A stretch of 64,000 nucleotides of DNA from Stercorarius parasiticus. Its lineage: Eukaryota; Chordata; Aves; Charadriiformes; Stercorariidae. The DNA is taken from positions 62,001 through 126,000 of the forward strand of contig VWZL01000523.1 of assembly GCA_013396915.1 (NCBI GenBank), written 5' to 3'. This document shows positions 14,401 through 25,400 of the stretch, piece after piece (the stretch's first letter is position 1; each line of letters starts with the position of its first letter). The notes beneath the pieces were generated by a model that ran no database searches, had not been told where the DNA came from, and saw only the letters and a program-made list of their open reading frames with translations. The translations under genes and the position numbers were made by a program.

Positions 14401-16743
14401 TTGTATTGATCTCTAAATTCCCTGGAAATTCTATTTATAAAATGTTAAGCATTTCATTAAGGATTTCCAAGTGGGTGTTTCTGATTGCTCAATACATAAC
14501 AATTGTTCTGCTGATAACAATCCTCTGTGTGTTTCATTTATAATGATCCATTTTATTTTCCTTGTAATAATAGCATATTGCCATTTCATGCAGCTGTTAC
14601 ATGCACTTTATGAGCGTTCTGCTGGGTTTTTTTAACATAATTGACTCAGTCCTTTGAGTTGCCAAGCACCTTATCTCTGATTTTAGTGAAAGAGCCTTAA
14701 ACAATACCCTAAAGTAAGCACTGTATACAAGGACCTTGTTTCAGGTAGGCATGCTCCTTTTTTTAGTCTTGTATTTGAAGTGTTCTGTCTCAGTGCATAG
14801 ATCTGATTAAAACGAAGTACTCAGTATAGCATTTCTGAGATCATCATGTGTTTGGGTTTACTGCATTTTTAACAATTATAGCATACTTTTTAAAAGTTTT
14901 ACCCTTAGCTATGAAGGCCACATTCTGGTTTCAGGTATCTGAGTTTAAATCTGGATTAAAAAGTGAAAAATAAATTACTCTGGAATTAGTTCCTGTTTGA
15001 AGAAAACTAAAATTTTGCCCTGTTTTTTTTAAAAAGCCTGAACATAAGAGGGAAACTAAATACCATGTATGGTAGCAGTGTGATCACTTCCTGTAGTCAA
15101 CGCTTGCTGTCATGACTCATTTGACTTTGCTCATCAACTCCGAAGTGTGGTTACAGTGATGTCACGTAATCAACAGAGATCTCCACTGCAACATCCCTGT
15201 GAAAGTAGATTCTTACTACTCTGTTGCATCTTAGCTTTAAGGATCAAAACAAATCCAGCATTTGGGCTAGCCTTATGTTTGAAGGAAACAATACTCTTAC
15301 ACACATACATTTTTTTAAAGAGAAAACAAAAGTTAAGAATCCTATTGGGAAACACTAAACATACATAACAAACCTGTATACATTCTGCGTCTCACTGGTG
15401 TATAAAATACCTAATGATTTTGACTCTTCCCTTTCTATATCTGTCTCTGACACTGCTATCATTATCCATTATTAAGTGAAAACCTGACCCCTTTGAAGTT
15501 AATGGAAAAAAACCTTCGTACTTTTAATATGAGTTATTACCTTTCAGTAAGGTTACTGCATGAATCAAATCTTTGTGCTACCAGCAAGCACTGTCCCTTG
15601 ACTCGAAAGGATTCTGCAAACATGTAGTTGTTCTTGTTATTATATCCTGCTGAAGGATGTGAACATTTTACTTTAAAAACAGCCTTAAAAAAATAACAGC
15701 TAGTAATATATATCATTGGACTGCTGTGAGATCATTTGTACAGTACAAATTAATATTTGTACTGTGAAGCACCTTTGGATTTTTGGATGAAAGATGATGT
15801 GTTTAAATGCAAAGTATTAAAATTCATGTCTGCATGGATTTCTTAAAAAAAAAAGGTGAGCAATTCAATTTAATTAGTCAACTAATAAAAAAATTAAAAA
15901 TGCTTAACAATCTGCAATTTACATTTCTCAATGGAAACCAATATTATGCTTAGATTATAGTCAGGATAATATTATTAGTAGAATGACTGACTCAAATTAA
16001 TCATGACTGAAAATCTGATTACCACAAGGGATCATGCTGCTACCATAGGCTTCACGTACCTTTCCTTTTATCTTCTTATTACAGCATCAAATTTCTCCCT
16101 CTGTGCAGAGGGTGTACAGAATTCTCAGTTCCCAGTGTCTTAAAACTGCTGCTTTGATATTATAATGCACATCTTGTGAATGATGGGCCTCAAATTAATT
16201 TTATGCTTACAAAGAAGAAACTACAGACAAGGACAACTGTTTTCAGTAATATTATTTACAAGGTGCTAATGTGCAATTTGTTACTTGTCAAAAGAGTGGG
16301 AATTATGTTCTCATTCCATGTTAAGTATAATTAGCTAATACTTTCCAAAGGATATGAAGGCAGAAGAGGCATCTCATATTTTTACCTTTGTTGCAAATTT
16401 TATTATTAGTCTTCATTTGTTCTCTCAGAATGTAGAAGTTTAAGTTATGTCTCCAGTATGCTCAAAAGAAATCCGTTATAAAAAAGTTATGTTTCCTCAG
16501 CTTCAAGGGTATTTATGTTCTGTTTATGTAGATATCCATAAAGATCTTTTAAAGGAAATAATTGTGAATTAGATTGTGTACAATGAATTATTACATAATT
16601 TTTCTTCTAGGATCAAAAAAAAGCACTTTCTAGCCTTTGTATTTTTAAAACCACTTTTTTTCACAAAGAAATTATGTATAATACATTATAAATATATTTC
16701 TTTGGCTAATTAAATTCATTTACAGCTTATTTAGTTGGGGCAT
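14401..16743. other. Unique AT-rich non-coding DNA
   Basis: No gene is seen. Two small items stand out. At 15,483-15,513 the string CCTGACCCCTTTGAAGTTAATGG looks like a scrap of the old palindromic repeats treated at 36.9 kb. A cluster of alternating inverted repeats built on ATTTGTAC lies at 15,734-15,765. The rest is AT-rich with A and T runs. Confidence 0.55.
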
Positions 16744-17459
16744 TGTCCTGGTTTGAGGTAGAACTGAACCAACTTTCTGTTCAGTAATTTTATTTCTTAG
16801 CTAGGCCTCTTCTAACTCTCTGAAATTAACAGCATATTACACAGAAAACTGTTTGTTCTCAGAGTGATAAAACCAATGATTATAGTTCATGCCAAGGAAT
16901 GGCTCTTGCTTATACTTATTGCTGTAACAACCAAGGTCACCTAATTTTGTTATTTGCCCCGTTGGAGGGTCAGAAATGGAAAAGCATAGAGGGGTCCCAC
17001 CTGCAGGGAGGAGCAGACAGGACAGGTGACCAAAAATTGACCAACAAGGATATTTCATCCCATCTGCTCCGTGCTCAGTATAAAAGATGAGGGATCAAAG
17101 GGTCAGCTCTCTTTTCTTCAATGGCCGATGTCCGCGGACGACCCTGTTTGTTCATCTGCCTTTGATCGTGATCTGTGGGTTCCTGACTCCAGAATCCAGT
17201 TCCCACCCGTCACTGAGTCCAGTCTGGGACTTCCCCAGTACCTGTCAGTGACATCATCCTGGGAGCTTAGTATGGTTTTGTATATACTGTATCTATTTTA
17301 TTATTTCCTTTTTATTTTATTATTAATATTTCATTAAGGTAGTTTAGTTCCTTCTAAACTTGTAAATCTCTTTATCTCTCCTCCTCCTCTCCTTGTGCGA
17401 GAGGTGGGGGGAGAGCATCTGTTGTCTCATCATTGGCCAATTTGGCCAAAACCATGACA
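16744..17459 (+). mobile_element. Solo LTR of an endogenous retrovirus (ERVL-like)
   Basis: The element starts TGTCCTGGTTTGAGG and ends ACCATGACA, giving the canonical TG...CA ends of an LTR over 716 bases. It is flanked by GGCAT on the left (16,739-16,743) and GACAT on the right (17,460-17,464), a 5-base target duplication with one mismatch; 5-base duplications are usual for avian ERVL-type elements. A TATA box (TATAAAAG) sits at 17,079-17,086, which sets the plus orientation with U3 to the left. No second LTR or internal region lies within reach, so this is a solo LTR left by recombination. Near the 3' end there is a short repeat, TTGGCCAATTTGGCCAA. The family assignment rests on resemblance only. 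Confidence 0.75.
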
Positions 17460-18289
17460 GACATTGAAATACGTTATTTTTATGGTCTTGCTTAATCAAA
17501 ACAGGCTCTACAAGCCTATAGGAAAATAAGACCTACCCCAAAGAATTTACAATAAAATGAAAAGATAAGAAAGGTACATGAAATAAAAAATAGAAAAAGA
17601 AGGATAAGAGAACAGCCTGATGACACACAACATTTTCTAGCATAGAAAAGCTGAGCGTACAATTTGTAGTGAATCAGACTACACTTACGCTTCTAACTGC
17701 ATCCACCCCAGGGAGGGATCCTTGGCAGCCAGCCTCAGAAGTAGTCTCCTCTAGGGGAGATTAGCTGTATTTGCATGAGCAGTTCTTGGCTTTAGATCCT
17801 TTCTGGGCCTTGTATACTTTATACAAGGGTTTATTTGTAAATATATATATATGCATGTATATATAAAATATATATTTTTATATATTTTTGTTGATCTGTG
17901 TGTGTGTATATGTAGGTGTGTGTATGTATTTACTGATGGGAGGGTTGAGGAAAGGACTTCAGATTAACATCTCTGAAATAATGAGAGAATTGTGTTGCAG
18001 CCCACCTGAAAAGTTTTTTATAGCATGAAGATGTGGCCATACGACACAAATCTTGAGGGCGAGACATAGGGAGTGTAGGAAGGTCCCCAGCCTGGTAGAT
18101 AATAATGAAGGACGACTGCTCAGGGCAGGGGGATAAAACCCCTCTCATCTGTAATGCCTATTGAAAGTATTTGTTGGAATGTCCAATCCACTGAATCATG
18201 CTTGGATTTCATTTAGGAGGGAAGTACCTTGGATCAGAAGAGATTTAGGAAAAAACTAACATTTATAAACCATGAGCAGACCAAAACTG
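17460..18289. other. Non-coding DNA between LTR and CR1
   Basis: No gene is seen. The segment contains a perfect octamer (ATTTGCAT, 17,769-17,776), a 9-bp inverted repeat (CCTTGTATA...TATACAAGG, 17,808-17,828) and the AT/TG microsatellite listed separately. The CR1 element may begin somewhat earlier than I have placed it, since 5' truncation points are hard to see by eye. Confidence 0.5.
17838..17930. repeat. AT/TG microsatellite, interrupted
   Basis: Alternating AT dinucleotides pass into TATATTTT and then TGTGTGTG and TGTATG runs. It is an impure compound microsatellite and is probably length-polymorphic. Confidence 0.8.
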
Positions 18290-18461
18290 AGCTGGAGAGA
18301 GAAATTACTTGATACCCAAATAACATTAATGAGCTTCAAGAAACCCACTGAAAACAGTCATTTGCCTCCCTTGGGAGGAAGTCCTGAAGAGCAAAGGAGT
18401 CTCGGAATGGTGGACATTCTTCAAGAAGGAAATCTTTAAGGAGCAGGAGCAGGCCATCCCC

Positions 18462-18659
18462 ATGTGCCAAAAGAAGAACAGAGAGCTTTGGCTGGGACTC
18501 AGGGGAAAAAGGAGAGTTTACAACCTTTGGAAGAAGGGGCAGGCAACTCAGGAAGACTACAAGGAGATTGTGAGGTTATGCAAGGAAAAAATTAGAAGGG
18601 CCAAAGGACAGCTAGAACTTAATAGAGCTACTACTGTAAAGACAATAAAAAATATTTAA
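18462..18659 (+). pseudogene. CR1 ORF2 remnant, region upstream of RT
   Basis: This frame encodes a basic, helix-like segment (LWKKGQATQEDYKEIVRLCK, later RAKGQLELN) that matches the linker between the endonuclease and reverse transcriptase of CR1 ORF2. It is in a different frame from the RT remnant that follows, so at least one frameshift separates them; a further in-frame stop lies near 18,831. There is no genuine start codon: the ATG at the left end is internal methionine context. The fragment is not expected to make a protein. Confidence 0.75.
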
Positions 18660-18879
18660 TTAATACATTAGCAACAAAAGGAAGGCTAAGGAGAATCTCT
18701 ATCTTTTATTGGATGCAGGGGGAAACATAGCGACAAATGATGAGGAAAAGTCTGAGGTACTTAATGCCTTCTTCGCCTCAGTCTTTATTAGTTGTATCAG
18801 TTGTTCTTGGGGTACCCATGCCCCTGAGCCGTAAGACAGGGATGGGGAGCAGAATGAACCCCCCATAATCCAAGAGGAA

Positions 18880-19653
18880 ATGGTGAGTGACCTGCTACAC
18901 CACTTAGACACACACAAGTCTATGGGGCCAGATGGGATCCACCCAAGGATACTGAGGGAGCTGGCGGAAGTGCTCATCAAGCCACTTGACATCATTTATC
19001 AGCAGTCCTGGCTAACTGGGGAGGTCCCAGTTCACTGGAGGTTAACAAACATGACACCCATCTACAGGAAGGGCTTGAAGGAGGATCTAGGGAACTACAG
19101 GCCTGTCAGTCTGACCTCGCTGCTGGGGAAGGTTATAGAGCAGATCATCTTGAGTGCCACCACACTGCCTGTACAGGAGAACCAGGTGATCAGGCCCACT
19201 CAGGATGGGTTTATGAAAGGCAGATCCTGCTTGACTAACCTGATCTCCTTCTATGGCAAGGTGAACTGCTTAGTGGACGAGCAAAATGCTGTGGATGTTG
19301 TCTACCTAGACTTTAGTAAAGCCTTTGAAACCATTTCCCACAGCATTGTCCTGGAGAAACTGGCTGCTCATGGCTTGGACGGGCCTACTCTTCACTGGGT
19401 GAAAAACTGGCTGGATGGCCGGGCCCAAAGAGTGGTGGTGAATGGAGTTAAATCCAGCTGGTGGCCAGTCACAAGTGATGCTCCTCGGGGCTCGGTATTG
19501 GGGCCAGTTCTGTTCAATATTTTTATCAATGATCTGGATGAAGGGATCGAGTGTACCCTCAGTAAGTTTGCAAACACCACTAAGTTGGGTGGGAGTGTCG
19601 ATCTGCCTGAGCATAGGAAGGCTCTACAGAGGGATCTGGACAGGCTGGATTGA
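18880..19653 (+). pseudogene. CR1 ORF2 reverse-transcriptase domain, inactivated
   Basis: The 257-codon frame is the longest in the window and clearly belongs to CR1 RT. Visible landmarks are [13 protein letters not shown] (residues 16-28), [13 protein letters not shown] (72-84), [11 protein letters not shown] (111-121), motif A YLDFSKAF (142-149, catalytic D144), a motif B variant [15 protein letters not shown] (201-215; the family usually has PQG), and motif C at 230-233. Motif C reads FANT where active CR1 has FADD, so both metal-binding aspartates are gone and the enzyme would be inactive even without the later breaks. Two consecutive stops follow residue 257 (19,651-19,656). The start is only the first methionine after an upstream break. 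Confidence 0.9.
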
Positions 19654-19671
19654 TGATCCAAGGCCAGTTAT

Positions 19672-19959
19672 ATGAGGTTTAACAGGATCAAGTGCTGGGT
19701 CCCGCACTTGGGTCAAAACAACCCCATGCAACACTACAAGCTTGGGGAAGAGTGGCTGGAGAGCTGCCTGGTGGAAAAGGACGTGGGGGTGTTGGTCAAC
19801 AGCCAGCTGAATATGAGCCAGCAGTGTGCCCAGGTGGCCAAGAAGGCCAATAGCATCCTGACTGGTATTAAAAACAGTGTGACCAGCAGGACTAGGGAAG
19901 TGATTGTATCTCTGTACTCAGCACCTCAAATACCGTGTTCAGTAGAACACCACCATTGA
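19672..19959 (+). pseudogene. CR1 ORF2 remnant, C-terminal to RT
   Basis: This frame is in the same phase as the RT remnant and continues it after the stops. It carries the CR1 features [24 protein letters not shown]-like VEKDVGVLV and [14 protein letters not shown]. It ends where the sequence SLYSA should run on into the conserved VRPHLEY segment; that segment is deleted near 19,930 and the frame is lost. Confidence 0.8.
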
Positions 19960-20115
19960 GGTGCCAGAGTGCATACAAAGAAGAGCAATGGAGCTGGTGA
20001 AGGGTCTAGAGCACAAGTCTTATGAGGAGTGGCTGAGGGAACTGCGGTTATTTAGCCTAGAAAAAAGGAAGTTCAGGGGAGACCTTAGTCGCTCTCTACA
20101 ACTACCTGAAAGGAG

Positions 20116-20331
20116 GTGAGGATTGGTCTCTTCTCCCAGGTAATAAGTGATAGAACAAGAGGAAATGATCTCAAGTTGTGCCAGGGAAGTATTAGATTGG
20201 ATATTAGGAAAAACTTCTTCACTGAAAGAGTTATCAAGAATTGGAACAGGCTGCCCAGGGAAGTGGTTGAGTCCCCATCCGTGGAGATATTTAAAAGATG
20301 TGTAGATGTGGCGCTTAGTGACATAGTTTAG
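20116..20331 (+). pseudogene. CR1 ORF2 remnant, extreme C-terminus
   Basis: The frame holds the conserved CR1 C-terminal landmarks [34 protein letters not shown] and DVALSDIV, ending at the natural stop of ORF2. It follows an out-of-frame stretch from about 19,960 to 20,115 that still resembles the region coding for EERLRELGLFSLEKRRLRGD. It is a broken terminal piece and is not expressed as a separate protein. Confidence 0.8.
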
Positions 20332-20419
20332 TGGTTGACTTGGCAGTGTTAGGTTAACGTTTGGACTTGATGATCTTAAAAGTTTTTTCCAACCAAAATG
20401 ATTCTATGATTCTATGATT

Positions 20420-23400
20420 TCTACAAGGATTTACCCATACTAGGATACTTTATACACCATAAAGTTAAAAAAAATTAAGTGCCTTCTTTAATATGTGTAG
20501 AATTCACCTCACCTAGATTCAAAGGTGTAATAATCTTCAACCTAACTTTTGCATTTTTATATTTTTAAAACCTGATTGAACAATATAGGTTGACTATAGA
20601 GTTTCTCTGGAGACTCTTTCACTCTCTCCAGAGATAGAAGTTATCTCTGGAGAAGCCTGCTTTGCCTTACTAACTATAGCGAAATCTAAGGCAACTCCAG
20701 TCTTAATCATTAAGTCCTTCGTTTTAGGTATCTAGACAGTTGGGTACCTAAGGGAGGTGATTATGGGCTACAGCTCTCAATTTTGTTTCTCCTTCCATCT
20801 CAGGGATTGTAACATCATGCAAATTGCAATACAATGACAGTTGTTTCAGGGGAAAAACAAACAAATAAACAAATAAGCAAACAAAAAACAGAGTCAGGAG
20901 GTGAGACGGCAGCCACAGAAGGAAATGGAGGAGACGGTTCATATCACTTTTATCCAGGCAATACAGATCCTACTTGTTAGGTATGTACCTTTCAGATTAC
21001 AGAGCATGGGGGGATGCAAAACAAGAAAGGGAACCCACCACATCAGCTGCTGAGGTATGGCCAATATGTAGCCAAAATTACAAGAATCATGGGGGAAGGA
21101 AATTAAGCAAGGGGAAATCTGATATTGCAATTTAAAGGCCAGAGCATAGACCTGAGATAAAGTAATTATAAAACCTGATCTTGGGGTTTTTATGAATTTT
21201 GCATTAGATCTCAATGGATTGAATGCCAAAGCAGTTCACGGAAAAGAAGCTAAAAGCTAGGTTTGTCCTCACTGTGCCTGGAATTATAGAAATAAGGATG
21301 CACACCCAGGTTTCTTCTCCCTTACTTTTCTTCTGGTCCCATGATGCTTCTATTTTTCAGTATAAAATACGCAAGAGGCTTAACGGCAAGGGACTCCCAC
21401 ATTCATCACCTAGCTCCTCCTGTTCTGAGAGGCAGGATTAGGGGTCCTCTAGGCTAACATGACAGAGGAATTTCTTCTTGGGAAAGTGATTTAACCATTA
21501 GAATACAGTACTAAAGTATCTACCTTTGTGACTGCTGTGATCTGTGCCAGACTTAATGTTAGTCATAAGATATGCTAAATATTCAGCACAATCAAGATGG
21601 TGAATCTCCTTGTCATGTGTAGTAACTGGATATGAAATTAAAAAAATAATTTATCTTAAATGGAGAAAACTTCAGTGCCTGCCATCCTGCCATTTTCTGA
21701 GGCTGAAACAACTCAGTACTGCCTAATTTATTTTCTAGGTTCTTGAATACCTTTACAGATCTTGCTTTCAGTTTCTTTGTGCCTCAGTTTTCTGTTTTCT
21801 GTCTTTCAACAATAATTATGTTTCCCTGAAGAAGTAAAGGAATTCACATTTGTAAAATACTCAGACACACATATATTGCAAACCAAACAAGAACCTAGAT
21901 AAAAAGGTTAAAAACTAAATGTGATGACATATCCTATATTCCTCCATTTATGAAAGCAGAGAGTATAATAAGAAATAGTAGACAGAGCTTTCTGAAAAAC
22001 CTCTTACTTCCTAAAATAATGAGGAAGTTGTTTGATCATACTAGAAATATTACTCAAATAATTCTGGCAAGGTCAGATTCTGGCAAGTGTCATTTTCTAT
22101 TTGCTACGTGAAGTACTATATGTTCAAGTTACTGTGGAACTACCCCGGGGCCTACACAGCTGTTGCATGTAACTTTTCAGTACCATTTTGTCTAACATTT
22201 TTATCTACTTTTGCTGCTCCTTTGTTCCAGCTTTACCTGTGTCTCTTCTCATTCTCCATTTCAATTTATGTTGGCCCAGTGTCATTCCAAGTAAGTTCAT
22301 TGTGCTTAAAGATACACATTTAAAGTATACCTGTTTAAAGTACATTGGAGAGACTCAAAGCCACACAATCATTTTGTATATAATACGCTGTGCAAATGAA
22401 TACAGACAGAAGAGTACATAATTTATAAATAAGATTCCAAGGGGTGTATCCTCATGTATGTTAAAAGATACGAAGCATGTCTATCAAACAGAAAAAAAAA
22501 AAAGAGAAAACTTTTCTGTTTCCAAGTAGTCTGTCTATACTGACTCACAGTGATACTCTGGAGTGAAAATTGTCTGCGTTCCAAGGTGAAAGGTCAACTG
22601 AAAAGCTTGTATATAATATCACTCAATATTTTAATGTTATGTCCTAATATGGGAGAAGCCTTGTAATGGAAAAGCTATTTTATGTTAATTTATGGAATCT
22701 AGAAAAAGTCTTCTCCTTTTTCAAGGAAATAATACTTTCATGACATAAAAGGATCCAGATTTCACTATGCATTTCACTAACTTCTCCATTCCAGCTGGAG
22801 CTGAATTTCTCACTTGTGACGGTATTGCTATCACAAAAACATTGTATAAAATACAATTGCTGGTGCACTAGCTGTGTTCTACCATTCAATTTCTATTTAT
22901 TTTACCATTTCGAAGATTGTGTTTAAAAAACAAGAAAGTGTTGGTACCCCTACATAGGGACAGAACTCTAATCTTAACAAGATACAACCCTTTTCCAGCT
23001 GTTACTCTTTTAGTCTTTTGTAAAGAAAAGCTAGCTAACCTGACTGCTATCCAGGTCCCCTCTCTCTGACAATGGTGAAGGATGATGATATCCTAGAGTC
23101 CTAATGCACTGACACTGTGCTGAGGCATGACGCGCTGCTGAAATGTGGGGCACCGCAAAGCTAAAGTGGGAGCAAAGGTCGTGGATTAGGATGAATTAAG
23201 CAAACATGGATTAAGAAAGATCAATGAGCAGGGACACAGACTCATCAGGCTCTGTTTAGATAATCTGCTTGCTCTGACTAACATTTTCTTCCAATGTTAC
23301 AGCTGAAGAAAATGTACTTGAAGCTCCATCTTGTTGGCTCCTGAGAAACTATCTGTAAATCACACATATGAGATAGTACCCTGAAACGTAAAAACTCTGC

Positions 23401-24737
23401 CAAAGACTGATATTGACCCTGATCCCCAGATACCAAGTACTGTGACTGAAAAGACAGGTCTGCGATCCCAGGTGATGAAACCATCAGGTCAGTTGCTCTG
23501 GCTCAGCCAGTGCATTACTGAAGAAGAAAAGAGAGAAGCAACAAATGATACTGTAGTAAACTGTGGAAAAGGGCAATGGGAAAAATCAGAAGGGCATTCT
23601 CCATTGTGCATTACCAGCGGTGACAGAAACGTTGCAGAAGAGACCTGTCATTTCAGAGGAAATAGCCTGTAAAAAAATATAATCCTACAAACAGATCAGA
23701 GAAAACTCTCAGGGTCACAAAAGCTGTGGGAGAAAGTTGAAATGAGTGAAGTTCCCATAAGCCACATGGTGGGTAGGGACATGAAAAGTGTGAGCAGAAG
23801 TATTAGGACATTTACTAAGTCTCATAAAGAATTGGATCTGTCAGTCAGCAGAAAAACAATGTCCCGACTCATGTGCATAAGGTCAAAGTTGTTGGAAAAA
23901 TAACAAGGAAGTCCTACCAAATCTCCCACAGTGAGATCTATTTTTTATTGGTGTATCCTCCACTAGCTTGGAAAGTTAAAAAAGAAAAAAGAAAAATCTA
24001 CCAAAGATCTGAAAAGAAAATATAGTAGACATCATGCTATAGGAACCAGTTCAAAAGTGATGGCATGTGTGTTGAACCCATCTTGCCCTGTAAGACCTCA
24101 TATGTTCTCAGATCCTAAGCTCAACTCACTTTTGCTTCCTTAAGTGACACCAAGAGAATGGTTATTCTGTAGAAATTAGAAATAGAAGAAACTTGTATAG
24201 TCAAGTTGGTTTTTTCTCTGTCACAGCAGGATTTTTCTTAGTGGTACATTTTAACTGATTTGCCACACCAGCTAGATCGCAAAGGCGCTAAAGAATTTTA
24301 CAGATAAACCAGTAAGATTTTTGCTTAAGTAATGGTGTACAGCCAGAAACATTACCAATAAAATTAGGAGAAGGGTTGATTTCTCACAAAGTAGCCTATG
24401 GAAAAATACTTACTTTCCTGCCAGAGAAGAAAATCTTAGAAACTGCAAATGGTAAAATGTATATTTAACTTCCAGTCATCTGTTCATGATCCCATAGGAT
24501 AGGGATGGTATCAGCACATAAATGAACTGCAGGATATATGAAGAAGATACTAAAATCAGAGAACAATGTCAAAATAATCTTTTGTTCACATAATGAATAA
24601 AGGACTGAATTTGTCCCTTATAGCCCATCAGAATAGAAAGCGACTTGCTTATATCTAAAATCTCACCCATTCTAAGAAGAATAAATAATGTAATGATTCA
24701 TGTTTGCCTCACACTCAGATTGCTTTTATATTTTTCA
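20420..24737. other. Unique AT-rich non-coding DNA
   Basis: No gene is seen. Points of note are three alternating copies of a TCTCTGGAGA inverted repeat at 20,604-20,653, and an A-rich CAAA/TAAA run near 20,857-20,890. ORFs are short and lack domain motifs. A plus-strand frame at 23,442-23,672 is somewhat hydrophilic but nothing supports it as coding. Confidence 0.55.
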
Positions 24738-24936
24738 GGAAAGGAAAGGAAAGGGGAAAGGAAAGGAAAGGGGAAAGGAAAGGAGAGGAAAGGAGAGGAA
24801 AGGAGAGGAAAGGAGAGGAAANNNNNNNNNNNNNNNNNNNNNNNNNNNNNNNNNNNNNNNNNNNNNNNNNNNNNNNNNNNNNNNNNNNNNNNNNNNNNNN
24901 NNNNNNNNAGGAGAGGAGAGGAGAGGAGAGGAAAAA
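24738..24936 (+). repeat. Purine-strand microsatellite with assembly gap
   Basis: The left flank is built from GGAAA and GGGGAAA units that become GGAGA/GGAAA decamers. The right flank is pure GGAGA pentamers ending in GGAAAAA. Between them, 24,822-24,908, are 87 N. All bases on this strand are A or G, and each flank has a different unit phase, so the array is heterogeneous and its true length is unknown. Frames running through it are artefacts. Confidence 0.95.
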
Positions 24937-25242
24937 CCCAAACTTAGTAAATGGGTTTTGTTTTCTTCTTTCTCCGTGTTTCGGTATCCAGTGAAAGAGG
25001 CAGAAAATTTTTAACTCATTGCTGGATCCGAATTCAGTCCAGTGTAAATACATCCATAAAACAGCAGATATAGAATCAGGACAAGGAATCATCTTCAATA
25101 GAGATGAGTATGGAGAACAGGCATGCTGAAAGTGATCCTTTCTCCTGGCATGGTCTTGCAGCAGTAACAGTCTGAGGGACTTCCTGAGATGAAGGCTCCA
25201 GACTTCTGTGTTCAATAGAGAAGATGGGCCCTGTCCTCAGTC
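24937..25242. other. Short unique stretch
   Basis: No gene or repeat is recognised between the purine microsatellite and the old CR1 relic. A minus-strand frame that appears to extend through here owes its length to the gap. Confidence 0.5.
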
Positions 25243-25400
25243 CATTTAAGAATCTAATTACACTTTTGGCTTCTGCAACATCTTGTGGCAATGAGTTCTA
25301 CAATTTAATTCCAGGCGTGATATGACAAAGTACTTGCTTTGTTTATTTCAAAACCGCGTCGTGAAACTTGCGTTGAGTGCTTTCTACATTTTAGGATCAC
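25243..25400 (-). mobile_element. Ancient CR1-like LINE relic
   Basis: The tract around 25,262-25,350 (TTTTGGCTTCTGCAACATC, TGTGGCAATGAGTTCTACA, ATTTAATT, then AAGTACTTGCTTTGTTTATTTCAAA) matches, in reverse complement, the 3' part of old CR1 families widespread in birds, turtles and crocodilians. In those families this strand reads GGCAATGAGTTCCACAG followed by AAGTACTTCC. It is strongly diverged and lacks a 3' tail. The assignment is from memory of the family sequence. Confidence 0.55.

Larger units (their letters stand above)
18290..20419 (+). mobile_element. CR1 LINE retrotransposon, 5'-truncated and dead
   Basis: This is a long copy of the chicken-repeat-1 family, the main non-LTR retrotransposon of birds. 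It runs from a segment upstream of the reverse transcriptase (18,380-18,660), through the RT domain (18,880-19,650), the C-terminal region (19,672-20,331) and the 3' UTR. It ends in tandem copies of ATTCTATG at about 20,401-20,419, the CR1 hallmark that the encoded enzyme uses for priming. The 5' end, including the endonuclease and ORF1, is missing, as in most CR1 copies. Stops, frameshifts and a deletion near 19,930 break the ORF, and no target duplication is expected for CR1. The left boundary is approximate. Confidence 0.9.

Noticed and set aside
24645..25215. Several frames up to 166 codons crossing the purine repeat
   Set aside because: They are open only because the repeat lacks stops and the gap is translated as unknown residues.
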